From Compostibacter hankyongensis (GTDB lineage: Bacteria > Bacteroidota > Bacteroidia > Chitinophagales > Chitinophagaceae), in contig NZ_BAABFN010000007.1 in the NCBI RefSeq assembly GCF_039541075.1, forward strand, positions 1 to 64,000: 64,000 bases of DNA, written 5' to 3'. A program made the translations under genes and the position numbers. The notes below the pieces were generated by a model. The model ran no database searches and was not told the origin of the DNA. It worked only from the letters and a program-made list of their open reading frames with translations. Within the stretch, counting starts at the first letter, position 1; each line of letters begins with the position of its first letter. Below are positions 44,283 through 53,346 of the stretch, piece after piece.

Positions 44283-45545
44283 ATGCCGATCAACATGCTA
44301 TCCAAACCTGCGCCTGTGAAGCAGGCCGTACAGGAGACCGCTGAAAACGTGGCTGCCGGAACGGTTTTTCCGATGCTTTTTGCCCTCAGCTTTTCACATC
44401 TGCTCAACGATACCCTGCAGTCCCTGATCCCCTCGATCTACCCCATGCTCAAGGGTACTTTCGGGCTCAGCTTTTTGCAGGTGGGGATGATCACGTTTAC
44501 CTACCAGCTGACCGCTTCCATCCTGCAGCCTTTTGTGGGACGGTATACCGACCGGAAGCCCAAGCCCTATTCCCTGGTGGTGGGTATGGTTTTCACGCTG
44601 GGAGGCCTGCTGCTTTTATCGGTGGCGGGCAGCTTTCCGATGGTCCTTTTTTCGGTAGCCCTGGTAGGGGTGGGCTCTTCGGTATTTCATCCGGAAGCTT
44701 CGCGTATCGCGCACCTCGCTTCCGGCGGCAGGCATGGCATGGCGCAATCGCTTTTTCAGCTCGGCGGTAATGCCGGTTCCTCGCTGGGGCCCCTGCTGGC
44801 CGCGCTGATCATTACGCCTTACGGAAGAGGCAACGTGAGGTGGTTTGCCCTGGCTGCCCTGCTGGCCATATTTGTGCTTTCGCGGGTGGGAGGATGGTAC
44901 AAGCGTACGGCGCTGAGGACCGACAGGAAAAAGGCCGTGACGATACCGCCGGATGTATCTGCCTTATCGCGCCGGAAGGTAAATACCGCCCTGGCCATCC
45001 TGATGGTGCTGATCTTTTCCAAATATTTTTACCTGGCCAGCATGAGCAGCTATTTTACCTTTTACCTGATCGACAAATTCCATGTCTCCGATCAGTTTTC
45101 GCAGATATACCTGTTTATCTTCCTGTTTTCCGTAGCTGCCGGCACGATGATCGGCGGACCGGTAGGCGACCGTATCGGCCGGAAATATGTGATCTGGGGG
45201 TCCATCCTTGGTGTAGCGCCGTTCACCCTGCTGCTGCCGCATGCCAATCTTTTCTGGACCGGTGTGCTGGCGGTGTTTATCGGCATTATCCTTTCCTCCG
45301 CCTTCTCCGCCATCATCGTATATGCGCAGGAGTTAATGCCCGGCAAGGTCGGTATGATCGCCGGTCTGTTCTTCGGGCTGGCCTTCGGGATGGGTGGCAT
45401 CGGCTCTGCCGTGCTGGGTGAGCTGGCCGATCGTACCAGCATCGAGTTTGTATACCAGGTTTGCGCCTTCCTGCCCCTGATCGGGCTGCTCACCGGTTTT
45501 CTGCCCAATATAGAAGGCGGGAATATCCGGAAAACGGCGGGCTGA
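44283..45545 (+). CDS. MFS transporter, fosmidomycin-resistance (Fsr) type
   Basis: The 420-residue product has twelve predicted helices. The N-terminal LFALSFSHLLNDTLQSLIPSIYPMLK and FQVG/TYQLTASILQPFVGRYTDRKP motifs are typical of the Fsr family. SSVFHPEASRIAHLASGGRHGMAQSLFQLGGN is another signature. It sits in the inner membrane and probably exports a small molecule. It follows the FadR-type gene by 109 bp on the same strand. Confidence 0.92.
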   Translation: MPINMLSKPAPVKQAVQETAENVAAGTVFPMLFALSFSHLLNDTLQSLIPSIYPMLKGTFGLSFLQVGMITFTYQLTASILQPFVGRYTDRKPKPYSLVVGMVFTLGGLLLLSVAGSFPMVLFSVALVGVGSSVFHPEASRIAHLASGGRHGMAQSLFQLGGNAGSSLGPLLAALIITPYGRGNVRWFALAALLAIFVLSRVGGWYKRTALRTDRKKAVTIPPDVSALSRRKVNTALAILMVLIFSKYFYLASMSSYFTFYLIDKFHVSDQFSQIYLFIFLFSVAAGTMIGGPVGDRIGRKYVIWGSILGVAPFTLLLPHANLFWTGVLAVFIGIILSSAFSAIIVYAQELMPGKVGMIAGLFFGLAFGMGGIGSAVLGELADRTSIEFVYQVCAFLPLIGLLTGFLPNIEGGNIRKTAG

Positions 45546-45627
45546 GGGGCATGCCGCCCGGCACGGCGCTGGTAAACCCGCTCTGTTTTTTTTACCTTCG
45601 TAGCAGGACTGTTAAAACCAATACGTT

Positions 45628-46992
45628 ATGCTATCCCGCATTATCCTGCTGCCGGCATTGTCTGCCCTGCTTTTTACGGTAGCCTGCCGCAATCGTCCTT
45701 CGTCTGCCGGCGAAGGCGTCCTGCTGAAAGACATCACCCTTATCGACGGAAGCGGGCGCCCGGCCCGCCCGCATGTGGATCTGCTCATCCGGGGAGGCAC
45801 GGTATCGGATATACGGGAAAGCGGTGCGGACAGCAGCCTGCCGGAAGACGTGCAGGTGCTGGACCTCAGCGGAAAGACCGTTATGCCGGTGATCAACAAT
45901 ACCCATGGTCATCTTGGAATACTGAAAGGCACACGGATGTCTTCGGATAATTATACCCGGGACAATATCATACGGCAGCTGGAGCAGTATGCGTCATACG
46001 GCGTAGGTGCCGTGCTGTGTATGGGGACCGACCAGCAGCTCATTTTCGGGCTCCGCGATTCTTCCCGTGCCGGCCTGCTGCCGGGGGCGCGCATCTATAC
46101 CGCGGGATTCGGCTTTGCGACCCCGGGCGGTATTCCTGCCCCGACCAACGGCATGGACCATGTGAACCGGCCGGCTACTCCTGAAGAAGCGACGGCTCAG
46201 GTACGGAAGCTGGCGCCCCTGAAGCCGGACGTGCTGAAGATGTGGGTGGAAGGCCATCCCGGAACACCGGCGATGAAGCCGGAGGTCTACAAAGCCATCA
46301 TAGCAGAAGCGCACCGGCAGGGCATCCGTGTGGCAGCTCATCTTTATTATCTGGAGGATGCCCGGAAGCTGGTCGATGCCGGAGTCGACATCATCGCGCA
46401 CAGCGTCCGGGATAAGGTGATCGACGATACGCTGATCGCAGCGATGAAACAGCGGGGGGTGATGTATATTCCCACGCTTGCGCTGGAAGACCTCGCTTTT
46501 ATCTTTGCCGACCATCCGGACTGGCTGAACACCCCCTTTTTTAAGGCGGCTCTTGAGCCGGGCGTATGGGAGATGATCAGCAACGAAGACTATCTCAAAA
46601 AGATAAAAGCCGACCCCGGTTATCAGCGGCATGTGGATGCCCTGAAGATAGCCATGCAGAATGTAAAGAAGCTGTATGATGCCGGTATCACCATCACGCT
46701 GGGTACGGATTCCGGCGCTCAGCCGGTGCGGGTCCAGGGTTTTTCCGAGCATCTCGAAATGGAATTGTTGGTACGCTCGGGGATACCCCCGCTGCAGGTG
46801 ATCCGGATCGCTACGCGGAACGGCGCGGAGCTGCTGCATGCCGGCGACCGCTACGGCACGCTGGAGCCGGGAAAGCAGGCCGATTTCATCGTGCTGAACG
46901 GCAACCCGCTGGACGATATTACCCGGACGCGGGCTATCAGCTCGGTATGGAAGGCAGGCAAAAAGGTAAGCGACGGTCCTGTTCAGCAATAA
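45628..46992 (+). CDS. Exported metal-dependent amidohydrolase, imidazolonepropionase-like
   Basis: The 454-residue product has a lipobox (FTVAC, about residue 20), then VLLKDITLIDGSGRPA, the metal HxH in NNTHGHLG, a Lys-containing VLKMW, His in AAHLYY and IAHSV, and Asp in LGTDSGAQ. The end LEPGKQADFIVLNGNPLDDI is characteristic of the superfamily. It probably hydrolyses cyclic amides or peptide-like substrates in the periplasm. Its 3' end overlaps the DinB gene by 10 bp. It may follow the MFS gene in one transcript (82-bp gap). Confidence 0.9.
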   Translation: MLSRIILLPALSALLFTVACRNRPSSAGEGVLLKDITLIDGSGRPARPHVDLLIRGGTVSDIRESGADSSLPEDVQVLDLSGKTVMPVINNTHGHLGILKGTRMSSDNYTRDNIIRQLEQYASYGVGAVLCMGTDQQLIFGLRDSSRAGLLPGARIYTAGFGFATPGGIPAPTNGMDHVNRPATPEEATAQVRKLAPLKPDVLKMWVEGHPGTPAMKPEVYKAIIAEAHRQGIRVAAHLYYLEDARKLVDAGVDIIAHSVRDKVIDDTLIAAMKQRGVMYIPTLALEDLAFIFADHPDWLNTPFFKAALEPGVWEMISNEDYLKKIKADPGYQRHVDALKIAMQNVKKLYDAGITITLGTDSGAQPVRVQGFSEHLEMELLVRSGIPPLQVIRIATRNGAELLHAGDRYGTLEPGKQADFIVLNGNPLDDITRTRAISSVWKAGKKVSDGPVQQ

Positions 46993-47576
46993 AGCTGCCG
47001 GATCACGTTCAGGTGATGAAGCTCATGACCTGCCGTGGCATACGCCAGCGCGCGGACCGATATGTTAGAGCCGGCTGCAGTCCCGCTGCGCGTCAGCGCT
47101 TCCCGGGGCAGCCCGTTGAACAGGGAAAGGCTGGCCTCGCGCACAGTGGCATACTCTTCGAGCAGATCCGTGAGGCTGCGCGCATGGGCGCCTGAAGCGG
47201 CGGCATAGTCGTCCTGCTCGAAGCCGGGGAGCTCCGCTTTTTCATTCCGGGCGAAGCAGAGGGCGCGGCAGGAAAAGATGCGTTCGGTGTCGGTCATATG
47301 CAGCAGCATTTCCTTCAGCGTCCATTTTCCCGGGGCATACCGGTAATGCAGCCTTGCCTCCGGCAGGCCCGAAAGGAGGGTCCGGACGGCTTCCATCCCG
47401 GCCCGGAGATGTTGCAGCACTTTTCCGTCTGCCGGCACCAGGCGGATATATTTTCCCATATGCCCGGGATATTCGGTTTCTTCCGGAGGAGCGATAAGCC
47501 GGAATTGCCGGGATGCGGCTTGTTGCGCCATCGTCATAATTTTATAAAAATCGGTTCCGGGTACGAATGTACTCAT
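46983..47576 (-). CDS. DinB-superfamily protein
   Basis: The 197-residue product has a four-helix-bundle layout with metal-binding His in LLHMTDTERIF and in the C-terminal HELHHLNVIRQLY. YAPGKWTLKEMLLHMTD is the family signature. Such proteins resemble YfiT-type hydrolases or bacillithiol transferases; the reaction here is unknown. The N-terminal 30 residues may be too long, with MGKYIRLVP an alternative start. It is antisense to the end of the amidohydrolase gene by 10 bp. Confidence 0.88.
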   Translation of the reverse strand: MSTFVPGTDFYKIMTMAQQAASRQFRLIAPPEETEYPGHMGKYIRLVPADGKVLQHLRAGMEAVRTLLSGLPEARLHYRYAPGKWTLKEMLLHMTDTERIFSCRALCFARNEKAELPGFEQDDYAAASGAHARSLTDLLEEYATVREASLSLFNGLPREALTRSGTAAGSNISVRALAYATAGHELHHLNVIRQLYC

Positions 47577-47706
47577 TTAAGTGACATGATGGAGGATGCC
47601 GATGAGCTTCATTCAGATGAAGATGCTGTGAGAGTTTGTATTTTATTTTTAATTTTATTTCAACAATATCCGGGTACGGATAAATGAATTAAATATCAAA
47701 ACATCC

Positions 47707-49086
47707 ATGAAGAACGGAATACTTTGCATGCTGCTGGCTTTATTGCCTGCCCGGGGATTATATGCCCAGGATAAACCCAATATCATCCTGATATTAACCG
47801 ATGATATGGGCTATAGTGATATTGGTTGCTTTGGCGGAAAGTTTGTACCGACGCCCAATATTGACAGGCTGGCGGCAGAGGGGACAAAGTATGTACAATA
47901 TTACAGCGCTGCGCCTATCTGCAGTCCCTCCCGTACCAGTATATTGACCGGGATGTTTCCGGCAGAGTGGAACTTCACCACCTTTTTGAATGACCGGCGC
48001 AGTAACGGGCTTGCGGAACAGGCAAATTACCTGAATGTGCATGCGCCTTCTATGGCCAAAGTAATGAAATCAGCCGGTTATGTTACCGGGCATTTTGGGA
48101 AATGGCATATGGGCGGCGGCAGAGACATAAAGAATGCTCCCAATTTTGACCAATATGGCTTTGACGAGCATGCCAGCACTTATGAAAGTCCTGATCCTGA
48201 TCCTTTGCTGACGGCTACTGACTGGATATGGTCCAAAAAAGACAGCGTTAAGCGATGGAACAGGACGCGATATTTTGTAGACAAGACCCTGGACTTTCTG
48301 AAACGCCATAAGGGACAACCTTGTTTTGTAAATCTCTGGCCTGATGATATGCATACACCCTGGGTGCCGGAAGTGGATTTTCGCTATACCGGAATGTATC
48401 CCATGAACCCCAATGAGGAAGAGGCTTTTAAGCGGGTATTAAAGGAGTATGACAAACAGATAGGCCGGTTACTTGACGGGATCAGGAAGCTGGGAATAGA
48501 AAAAAATACCATCGTCATCTTTACAAGCGACAATGGTCCTTTACCAAGCTTCCGGGGCAGCAGGGCGGCAGGTCTTCGCGGATCCAAGCTCTCCTTGTAT
48601 GAAGGGGGGATCCGTATGCCGTTTATCTTTAAATGGCCGGGCCATACTCCGGAAGGCGTGACAGATAGCGTATCCGTACTCAATTCCACGGACCTGCTTC
48701 CCACGTTTGCAGCGATAGCCTCAGCGCGCTTACCTGCAAATTATAAAGGAGATGGAGAAGACCGCGAGTCCGTGCTTACCGGAAAGCCTTCCTCCAGGGA
48801 TAAGGATATGTATTGGGAATATGGCAGAAACAGCTATGCATTTCATTATCCCAAAGGAAGGGACCATAGTCCGAATCTCGCCATCCGCTCCGGGAAATGG
48901 AAGCTGCTGATGAACTTTCATGAAAAGGATGTCGAGTTATATGATATGGAAAAGGACTATTTTGAAACAACCAACGTAGCAAAAACACACCAGGATATAG
49001 TCAAGCGGTTAAAGGCTAAGCTGGTGACCTGGCGGACTTATCTCCCGGACTTAACGCCGGACCGGGCCGATCCGGCCCGGCAATAG
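47707..49086 (+). CDS. Secreted sulfatase (S1 type)
   Basis: The 459-residue product has a signal peptide ending LYAQ, then NIILILTDDMGYSDIGCFGGK, CSPSRTSILTGMFP with the formylglycine Cys at 72, GKWHMGGG, and FTSDNGPLPSFRGSRAAGLRGSKLSLYEGG. The end shows KWKLLMNF and ELYDMEKDYFETTN. It is in the broad arylsulfatase branch. It is first of a plus-strand trio with a KdgF-like cupin and a second sulfatase. Confidence 0.92.
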   Translation: MKNGILCMLLALLPARGLYAQDKPNIILILTDDMGYSDIGCFGGKFVPTPNIDRLAAEGTKYVQYYSAAPICSPSRTSILTGMFPAEWNFTTFLNDRRSNGLAEQANYLNVHAPSMAKVMKSAGYVTGHFGKWHMGGGRDIKNAPNFDQYGFDEHASTYESPDPDPLLTATDWIWSKKDSVKRWNRTRYFVDKTLDFLKRHKGQPCFVNLWPDDMHTPWVPEVDFRYTGMYPMNPNEEEAFKRVLKEYDKQIGRLLDGIRKLGIEKNTIVIFTSDNGPLPSFRGSRAAGLRGSKLSLYEGGIRMPFIFKWPGHTPEGVTDSVSVLNSTDLLPTFAAIASARLPANYKGDGEDRESVLTGKPSSRDKDMYWEYGRNSYAFHYPKGRDHSPNLAIRSGKWKLLMNFHEKDVELYDMEKDYFETTNVAKTHQDIVKRLKAKLVTWRTYLPDLTPDRADPARQ

Positions 49087-49133
49087 ACATGTGATCTTCC
49101 TATTTTTATATTATAATTTCAAAGAATTCGGGA

Positions 49134-49481
49134 ATGCAGGATATGAAAAATTCAGCAAACGTATTTATTCAAGATAGTGACATTGCCTGGGAAACTGCTG
49201 ACAAGGGCGTAAGACGCAAAGTGATGGCTTACGACGAACGGCTGATGCTGGTAAGGGTCTCTTTTGAAAAAGGAGCGGTTGGAGCGCTGCATGATCATCC
49301 GCATTCGCAGATCACGCATGTCGAAAGCGGCCGCTTTGAAGTAGAGATCGGCGGGGTTAAGCAGGTGCTGCAGGCAGGCGATGCCTACTATGTGCCGCCC
49401 CATGCCGTACACGGCGCCGTATGCCTGGAAAGCGGAGTGCTGATCGATGTATTCAGCCCTTACCGGGAAGACTTTGTATAA
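49134..49481 (+). CDS. Cupin, KdgF-like (uronate ring-opening)
   Basis: The 115-residue product is one cupin barrel. Metal-binding HDHPHSQITHVESGRFEVEIGG and the C-terminal AGDAYYVPPHAVHGAVCLESGVLIDVFSPYREDF closely match KdgF, which speeds opening of 4,5-unsaturated uronates to keto forms. The ATG at 49143 is also possible. Its place between two sulfatases suggests it handles unsaturated uronates made by lyases elsewhere. No lyase is in the window. Confidence 0.85.
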   Translation: MQDMKNSANVFIQDSDIAWETADKGVRRKVMAYDERLMLVRVSFEKGAVGALHDHPHSQITHVESGRFEVEIGGVKQVLQAGDAYYVPPHAVHGAVCLESGVLIDVFSPYREDFV

Positions 49482-49522
49482 GCAGGGAACAGATTGTATG
49501 ACGACATCCTCAAATCAACTAT

Positions 49523-51133
49523 ATGTATAAACCAAAATTTTATGCCGCTGCGGCCATACTTCTCCTGGCGGCCCTGCTCAGCGCCTGTTCAACGGGGAGC
49601 AAGCAACGGGAGCCGGAGCGGCCGAATATCATCTTCATCATGTCCGACGACCATGCGGAGGCGGCTGTCAGCGCCTACAGCGACAAGCTCATCCATACGC
49701 CAAACCTGGACCGGATCGGGAAAGAGGGCATGATTTTCCGGAACTGTTTTGTCACCAATTCGCTGTGCAGCCCCAGCCGGGCTACTATACTCACCGGCCA
49801 GTACAGCTACCGTACCGGCGCCCGGGACAATTCCTTTTCCATGCAGCTCAATCCCGGCATCACCACCTTCCCCATGTTGCTGCGGCAGGCGGGATACCAG
49901 ACTGCGCTCGTCGGAAAATGGCACCTGCGTACAAAGCCGGAAGGGTTTGATTATTCTTCCATACTCAATGACCAGGGGCAGTACTATAATCCCGACTTTA
50001 TCACCGGTGCCGATACGGCCCGGGTACACGGCTATGTCACCAACATCATCATGGACAAAGCCATTGGCTGGCTGTCTGCACAGCGCGACGACAGCAAGCC
50101 TTTCTGTTTGATGATCCACAACAAAGCCCCGCACCGCAACTGGCTTCCCGACAGCGCAGATCTGGACGCATTCGAAAAAGACCTGCCCTTACCGGAAAGC
50201 CTGTACGACGATTATACAGGTCGCGGCAGGGCGGCGCATGAGCAAATGATGAATATCGGCAAAAACCTGCACCTGCTTTCTGATCTGAAAGTGAACGCCG
50301 CCTCAAAGGGTCCGAAAGGAAACTGGCTGATCGGTGAATTCAACCGGATGGACAGCGCGCAACGCAACAGGCTGATCCGCTTTTACATGTCCCGGGATGC
50401 GGCTGTGGATACGGTGAAGATGACGCCCCGGGAACGCATAGCCTGGCGCTACCAGCGTTATATCAAAGACTACCTGCGCTGCATCCGTGCGGTGGATCGT
50501 AATGTCGGCCGGCTGCTGGCCTATCTGAAGGAGAAAGGCCTGATGGATAATACCCTCATCGTATATACGAGCGACCAGGGGTTTTACCTGGGCGAGCATG
50601 GTTGGTTTGACAAGCGTTTTATGTATGAAGAATCCCTGCATACCCCGCTGATGATGCGCTACCCGCCGCTGATCAAGGCCGGCAGCGTCTCGGATGCGCC
50701 GGTGATGAACCTGGATCTTCCGGAGACTTTCCTGGACCTGGCAAAGGTGCAGATACCTGACTCTATGCAGGGCGCTTCCCTGAAACCCCTGCTGGCCGGA
50801 AAGACGCCGGACAACTGGCGCAAGGGTATTTATTACCACTATTACGAATACCCCGGGTGGCATGCTGTAAAACGGCATTTTGGTATACGGACCCAGCGGT
50901 ATAAGCTGATCCACTTTTATTATGACGTGGACGAATGGGAGCTGTACGACCTGGAAAAGGACCCGCACGAGATGCTTAATGTATATAAGGATCCCGCTTA
51001 CAGCGCCGTGAAGGATACCCTTACGCAGGAGCTGTACCGGTTACAGCATCAGTACGGGGATTCTTATGAGCTGGCGGAAAAGATACTGCAGCACGATAAG
51101 ACCATGTTCAACCGGTATAAGAATATCTACTGA
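49523..51133 (+). CDS. Sulfatase lipoprotein, S1_11-like
   Basis: The 536-residue product has a lipobox (LLSAC, Cys 22), NIIFIMSDDHAEAAVSAYS, and CSPSRATILTGQYS with the formylglycine Cys at 82. GKWHLRTKPEGFDY, YTSDQGFYLGEHGWFDKRFMYEESL and a GIYYHYYEYPGWHAVKRHFGIRT tail closely resemble the sulfatase at 23154-24761, so it likely acts on a similar 6-sulfated amino sugar. Last of the plus-strand trio; convergent with the locus 3 transporter with 33 bp between. Confidence 0.92.
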   Translation: MYKPKFYAAAAILLLAALLSACSTGSKQREPERPNIIFIMSDDHAEAAVSAYSDKLIHTPNLDRIGKEGMIFRNCFVTNSLCSPSRATILTGQYSYRTGARDNSFSMQLNPGITTFPMLLRQAGYQTALVGKWHLRTKPEGFDYSSILNDQGQYYNPDFITGADTARVHGYVTNIIMDKAIGWLSAQRDDSKPFCLMIHNKAPHRNWLPDSADLDAFEKDLPLPESLYDDYTGRGRAAHEQMMNIGKNLHLLSDLKVNAASKGPKGNWLIGEFNRMDSAQRNRLIRFYMSRDAAVDTVKMTPRERIAWRYQRYIKDYLRCIRAVDRNVGRLLAYLKEKGLMDNTLIVYTSDQGFYLGEHGWFDKRFMYEESLHTPLMMRYPPLIKAGSVSDAPVMNLDLPETFLDLAKVQIPDSMQGASLKPLLAGKTPDNWRKGIYYHYYEYPGWHAVKRHFGIRTQRYKLIHFYYDVDEWELYDLEKDPHEMLNVYKDPAYSAVKDTLTQELYRLQHQYGDSYELAEKILQHDKTMFNRYKNIY

Positions 51134-51166
51134 GCACCGGTTCTGCTATACTGCAGCTTCCCGTTT

Positions 51167-52417
51167 TTATGCCGGCGCTTCGTCTCCCTGTGCGCCCCTG
51201 CTTTTTTCCGGCTTCAGAAAAGAAAGCTGGATGATCAGCACGGCAAGGACGATGACGGCAAGCAGGGCAAAAGACCTCCCGAGGTTACCGTTATCCGTGG
51301 ACTTACCCAGAAGGTCGGTGATGAGCGCGCCCGCAAACACGCCTGTCATATTCATCAGCCCGTATGCCGTGGCGCGGTATTTCGCGGGAACGAACTGACA
51401 GAGGATGGGCATGTTGTTGGCGTCGAACATCCCGAAACCCACTCCGAAGCATATGCCGGCGGCGACCAGGTTAAAAAGCGAGTGTCCGAACCCCAGCAGC
51501 AGGAGGGCGGGTATGGTCAGGGCTATGCCGGTTGCGCTTGTATATACGCGGCCCCGTATGTTCCGCTGCACCCATCTGTCGGAAAGGATCCCGCCGAGGA
51601 TCACCCCCGCGAAGGAAGCCGCCGAGATGGTAATGGTGGACAAGGGGCCGGCTGAGGACATGGGCATATCCAGATGGTGTGAGAAGAGGGTAGGCAGCCA
51701 GTTCTTTGTGGCCCAGCTGGGCAGGCTGGGGATGGTAAAGTAGAGCAGGATGATCCAGAAGGCCGGGATGGAGAACAACACCGTAAGTCCTTTTAAAAGG
51801 GAGCCCTTTTCCGCAGCGGGGCGGAAGGCGGTATGGCGTTCTTTTTTCTCCCGCAGGAAAGCGATCAGGATAAGGGCATAGGCCATACCGGCGAGACCGA
51901 AAGTATGAAACGTAAAATGCCAGGTATAGGCGGCGGCGATTGTGGCGCCAAAGCCGCCCAGCGCCGATCCCAGATAGAGCCCGGTCATGTGGATGCCTAC
52001 GGCCAGCGATCTTGTTTTTTCCCCGTGAAAGTCCGCGATCAAAGCCAGCCCTGTCGGGAGGTACAGCGCCTCGCTCACGCCCATGATGGCCCGCAGGGTA
52101 TACAGCTGGTTGTAAGTGCTGGCATATCCCATTCCGAAAGTGACGCCGGACCAGACAAACAGGCTGCCGACGATCAGCCATTTACGGTTTATCCTGTCCC
52201 CGATCATCCCGGCTACCGGGCTCATAAAGCCGTATACCCAAAGGAATATTCCCATCAGGTATCCGAAGTTCGCGGCCGATTGCAGCTCCGGGATGTCCGC
52301 CTGCATGGCCGGCCGCATGGTGGCGAGCATCTGCCGGTCCAGGTAGTTCAGCAGACCCACGCCCCATAGCAGACCTACCAGCAGCCAGGGATAGTATTTT
52401 TTATGCAGTAATGACAT
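51167..52417 (-). CDS. MFS transporter (ACS/sialate-type candidate, locus 3)
   Basis: The 416-residue product has twelve helices. YLDRQMLATMRPAMQADI and FLWVYGFMSPVAGMIGDRINRKW, plus a SEALYLPTGLALIADFHGEKTRSLAVGIH segment, are typical of the anion:cation symporter branch that carries sugar acids. Its ATG lies 3 bp after the sialate-lyase stop, so it is translationally coupled and most likely brings free sialic acid across the inner membrane. The substrate is inferred from context. Confidence 0.85.
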   Translation of the reverse strand: MSLLHKKYYPWLLVGLLWGVGLLNYLDRQMLATMRPAMQADIPELQSAANFGYLMGIFLWVYGFMSPVAGMIGDRINRKWLIVGSLFVWSGVTFGMGYASTYNQLYTLRAIMGVSEALYLPTGLALIADFHGEKTRSLAVGIHMTGLYLGSALGGFGATIAAAYTWHFTFHTFGLAGMAYALILIAFLREKKERHTAFRPAAEKGSLLKGLTVLFSIPAFWIILLYFTIPSLPSWATKNWLPTLFSHHLDMPMSSAGPLSTITISAASFAGVILGGILSDRWVQRNIRGRVYTSATGIALTIPALLLLGFGHSLFNLVAAGICFGVGFGMFDANNMPILCQFVPAKYRATAYGLMNMTGVFAGALITDLLGKSTDNGNLGRSFALLAVIVLAVLIIQLSFLKPEKSRGAQGDEAPA

Positions 52418-52420
52418 CGG

Positions 52421-53326
52421 TTAGTTTATCCAGTCAAAGAAGGCGGTTTTTCGCAGCTCCTGTTCCATGGACTTTATGTCTCCGGACGAGAGGGCGCGGA
52501 GCGGAAGGCGCACCGGTCCGCAATCGACGCCGGATAGCTTCATCATGGCCTTCTGCGCGGGCAGCCCGCCGAACTTCACAATGATCCTTACGATCTCAAC
52601 AGATTTCCACTGCAGCGTCCTGGCCGTTTCCAGATCTCCTTTATGGAAGGCATCCTTCAGTTTCCGGTACAGGGGCGCAACAAAGTTATACGTACTGCCG
52701 ATAAAACCTTCGGCTCCGGTAGCCAGGGCGCTCAGCATCATTTCATCGGTGCCGTAGAGCAGATCGTATTTCCGGTTGTCAAAATGCTGACAGGCCTGGT
52801 ATTCGTGGATCGTCGGCGTAGTGTACTTTATCCCTTTCAGGTTGGGGATGTCGGCTTTCTGCAGGAGCGCTATCATATCCAGGTTTATGCCGGTCATGGA
52901 CGGGATATGATAATAATAAAAAGGCAGCTCCGGTGCGGCAGCGGCGATCTCTGCCAGACAGCCTGCCAGGAGGTCTGCCGAAGCAACAGGGTAATAGCAG
53001 GGCGGCATGGCGGAGATACAGTCGGCCCCGATCTGCTGCGCATGCGCCGCCAGGTCACGGGCTTCGGAAATGCTGTTGTGTCCTACATGTACAAACACCG
53101 TTATCCGTTTTGCCGCGGCGGTCACAAAAGCTTCGGCCAGCACTTTCCGTTCCTGCGTGGTCAGCGAAGCGCCTTCGCCCGTGCTGCCACAGACAAAGAT
53201 GCCGTTTACGCCCCTGCTGATCAGCTTGTCCACCATCGCCGGTATGCTGCCGGTATCTATGTCGCCGTTTTCCTTCATGGGACTAAATGTCGCCGCAATC
53301 AGCCCGGTGGTTTTTTCTGTGTTCAT
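52421..53326 (-). CDS. nanA: N-acetylneuraminate lyase (locus 3)
   Basis: The 301-residue product is a (beta/alpha)8 lyase of the DapA superfamily. GSTGEG (47-52), YYYHIPSMTG with the catalytic Tyr near 139, and the Schiff-base lysine in KGIKYT (Lys 167) match N-acetylneuraminate lyase, not DapA. It would split sialic acid to N-acetylmannosamine and pyruvate in the cytoplasm. It lies 20 bp after the sulfatase-sialidase fusion and 3 bp before the transporter. An acid other than Neu5Ac remains possible. Confidence 0.9.
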   Translation of the reverse strand: MNTEKTTGLIAATFSPMKENGDIDTGSIPAMVDKLISRGVNGIFVCGSTGEGASLTTQERKVLAEAFVTAAAKRITVFVHVGHNSISEARDLAAHAQQIGADCISAMPPCYYPVASADLLAGCLAEIAAAAPELPFYYYHIPSMTGINLDMIALLQKADIPNLKGIKYTTPTIHEYQACQHFDNRKYDLLYGTDEMMLSALATGAEGFIGSTYNFVAPLYRKLKDAFHKGDLETARTLQWKSVEIVRIIVKFGGLPAQKAMMKLSGVDCGPVRLPLRALSSGDIKSMEQELRKTAFFDWIN

Positions 53327-53346
53327 GTTTTCTTTCTTTGTTTTTT

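Noticed and set aside
51134..51166. Terminator between convergent genes
   Set aside because: Only a four-base stem is visible and no proper T-tract follows it.
52421..53326. Dihydrodipicolinate synthase (DapA) call
   Set aside because: YYYHIPSMTG, KGIKYT and the operon with a sialidase fit N-acetylneuraminate lyase better.
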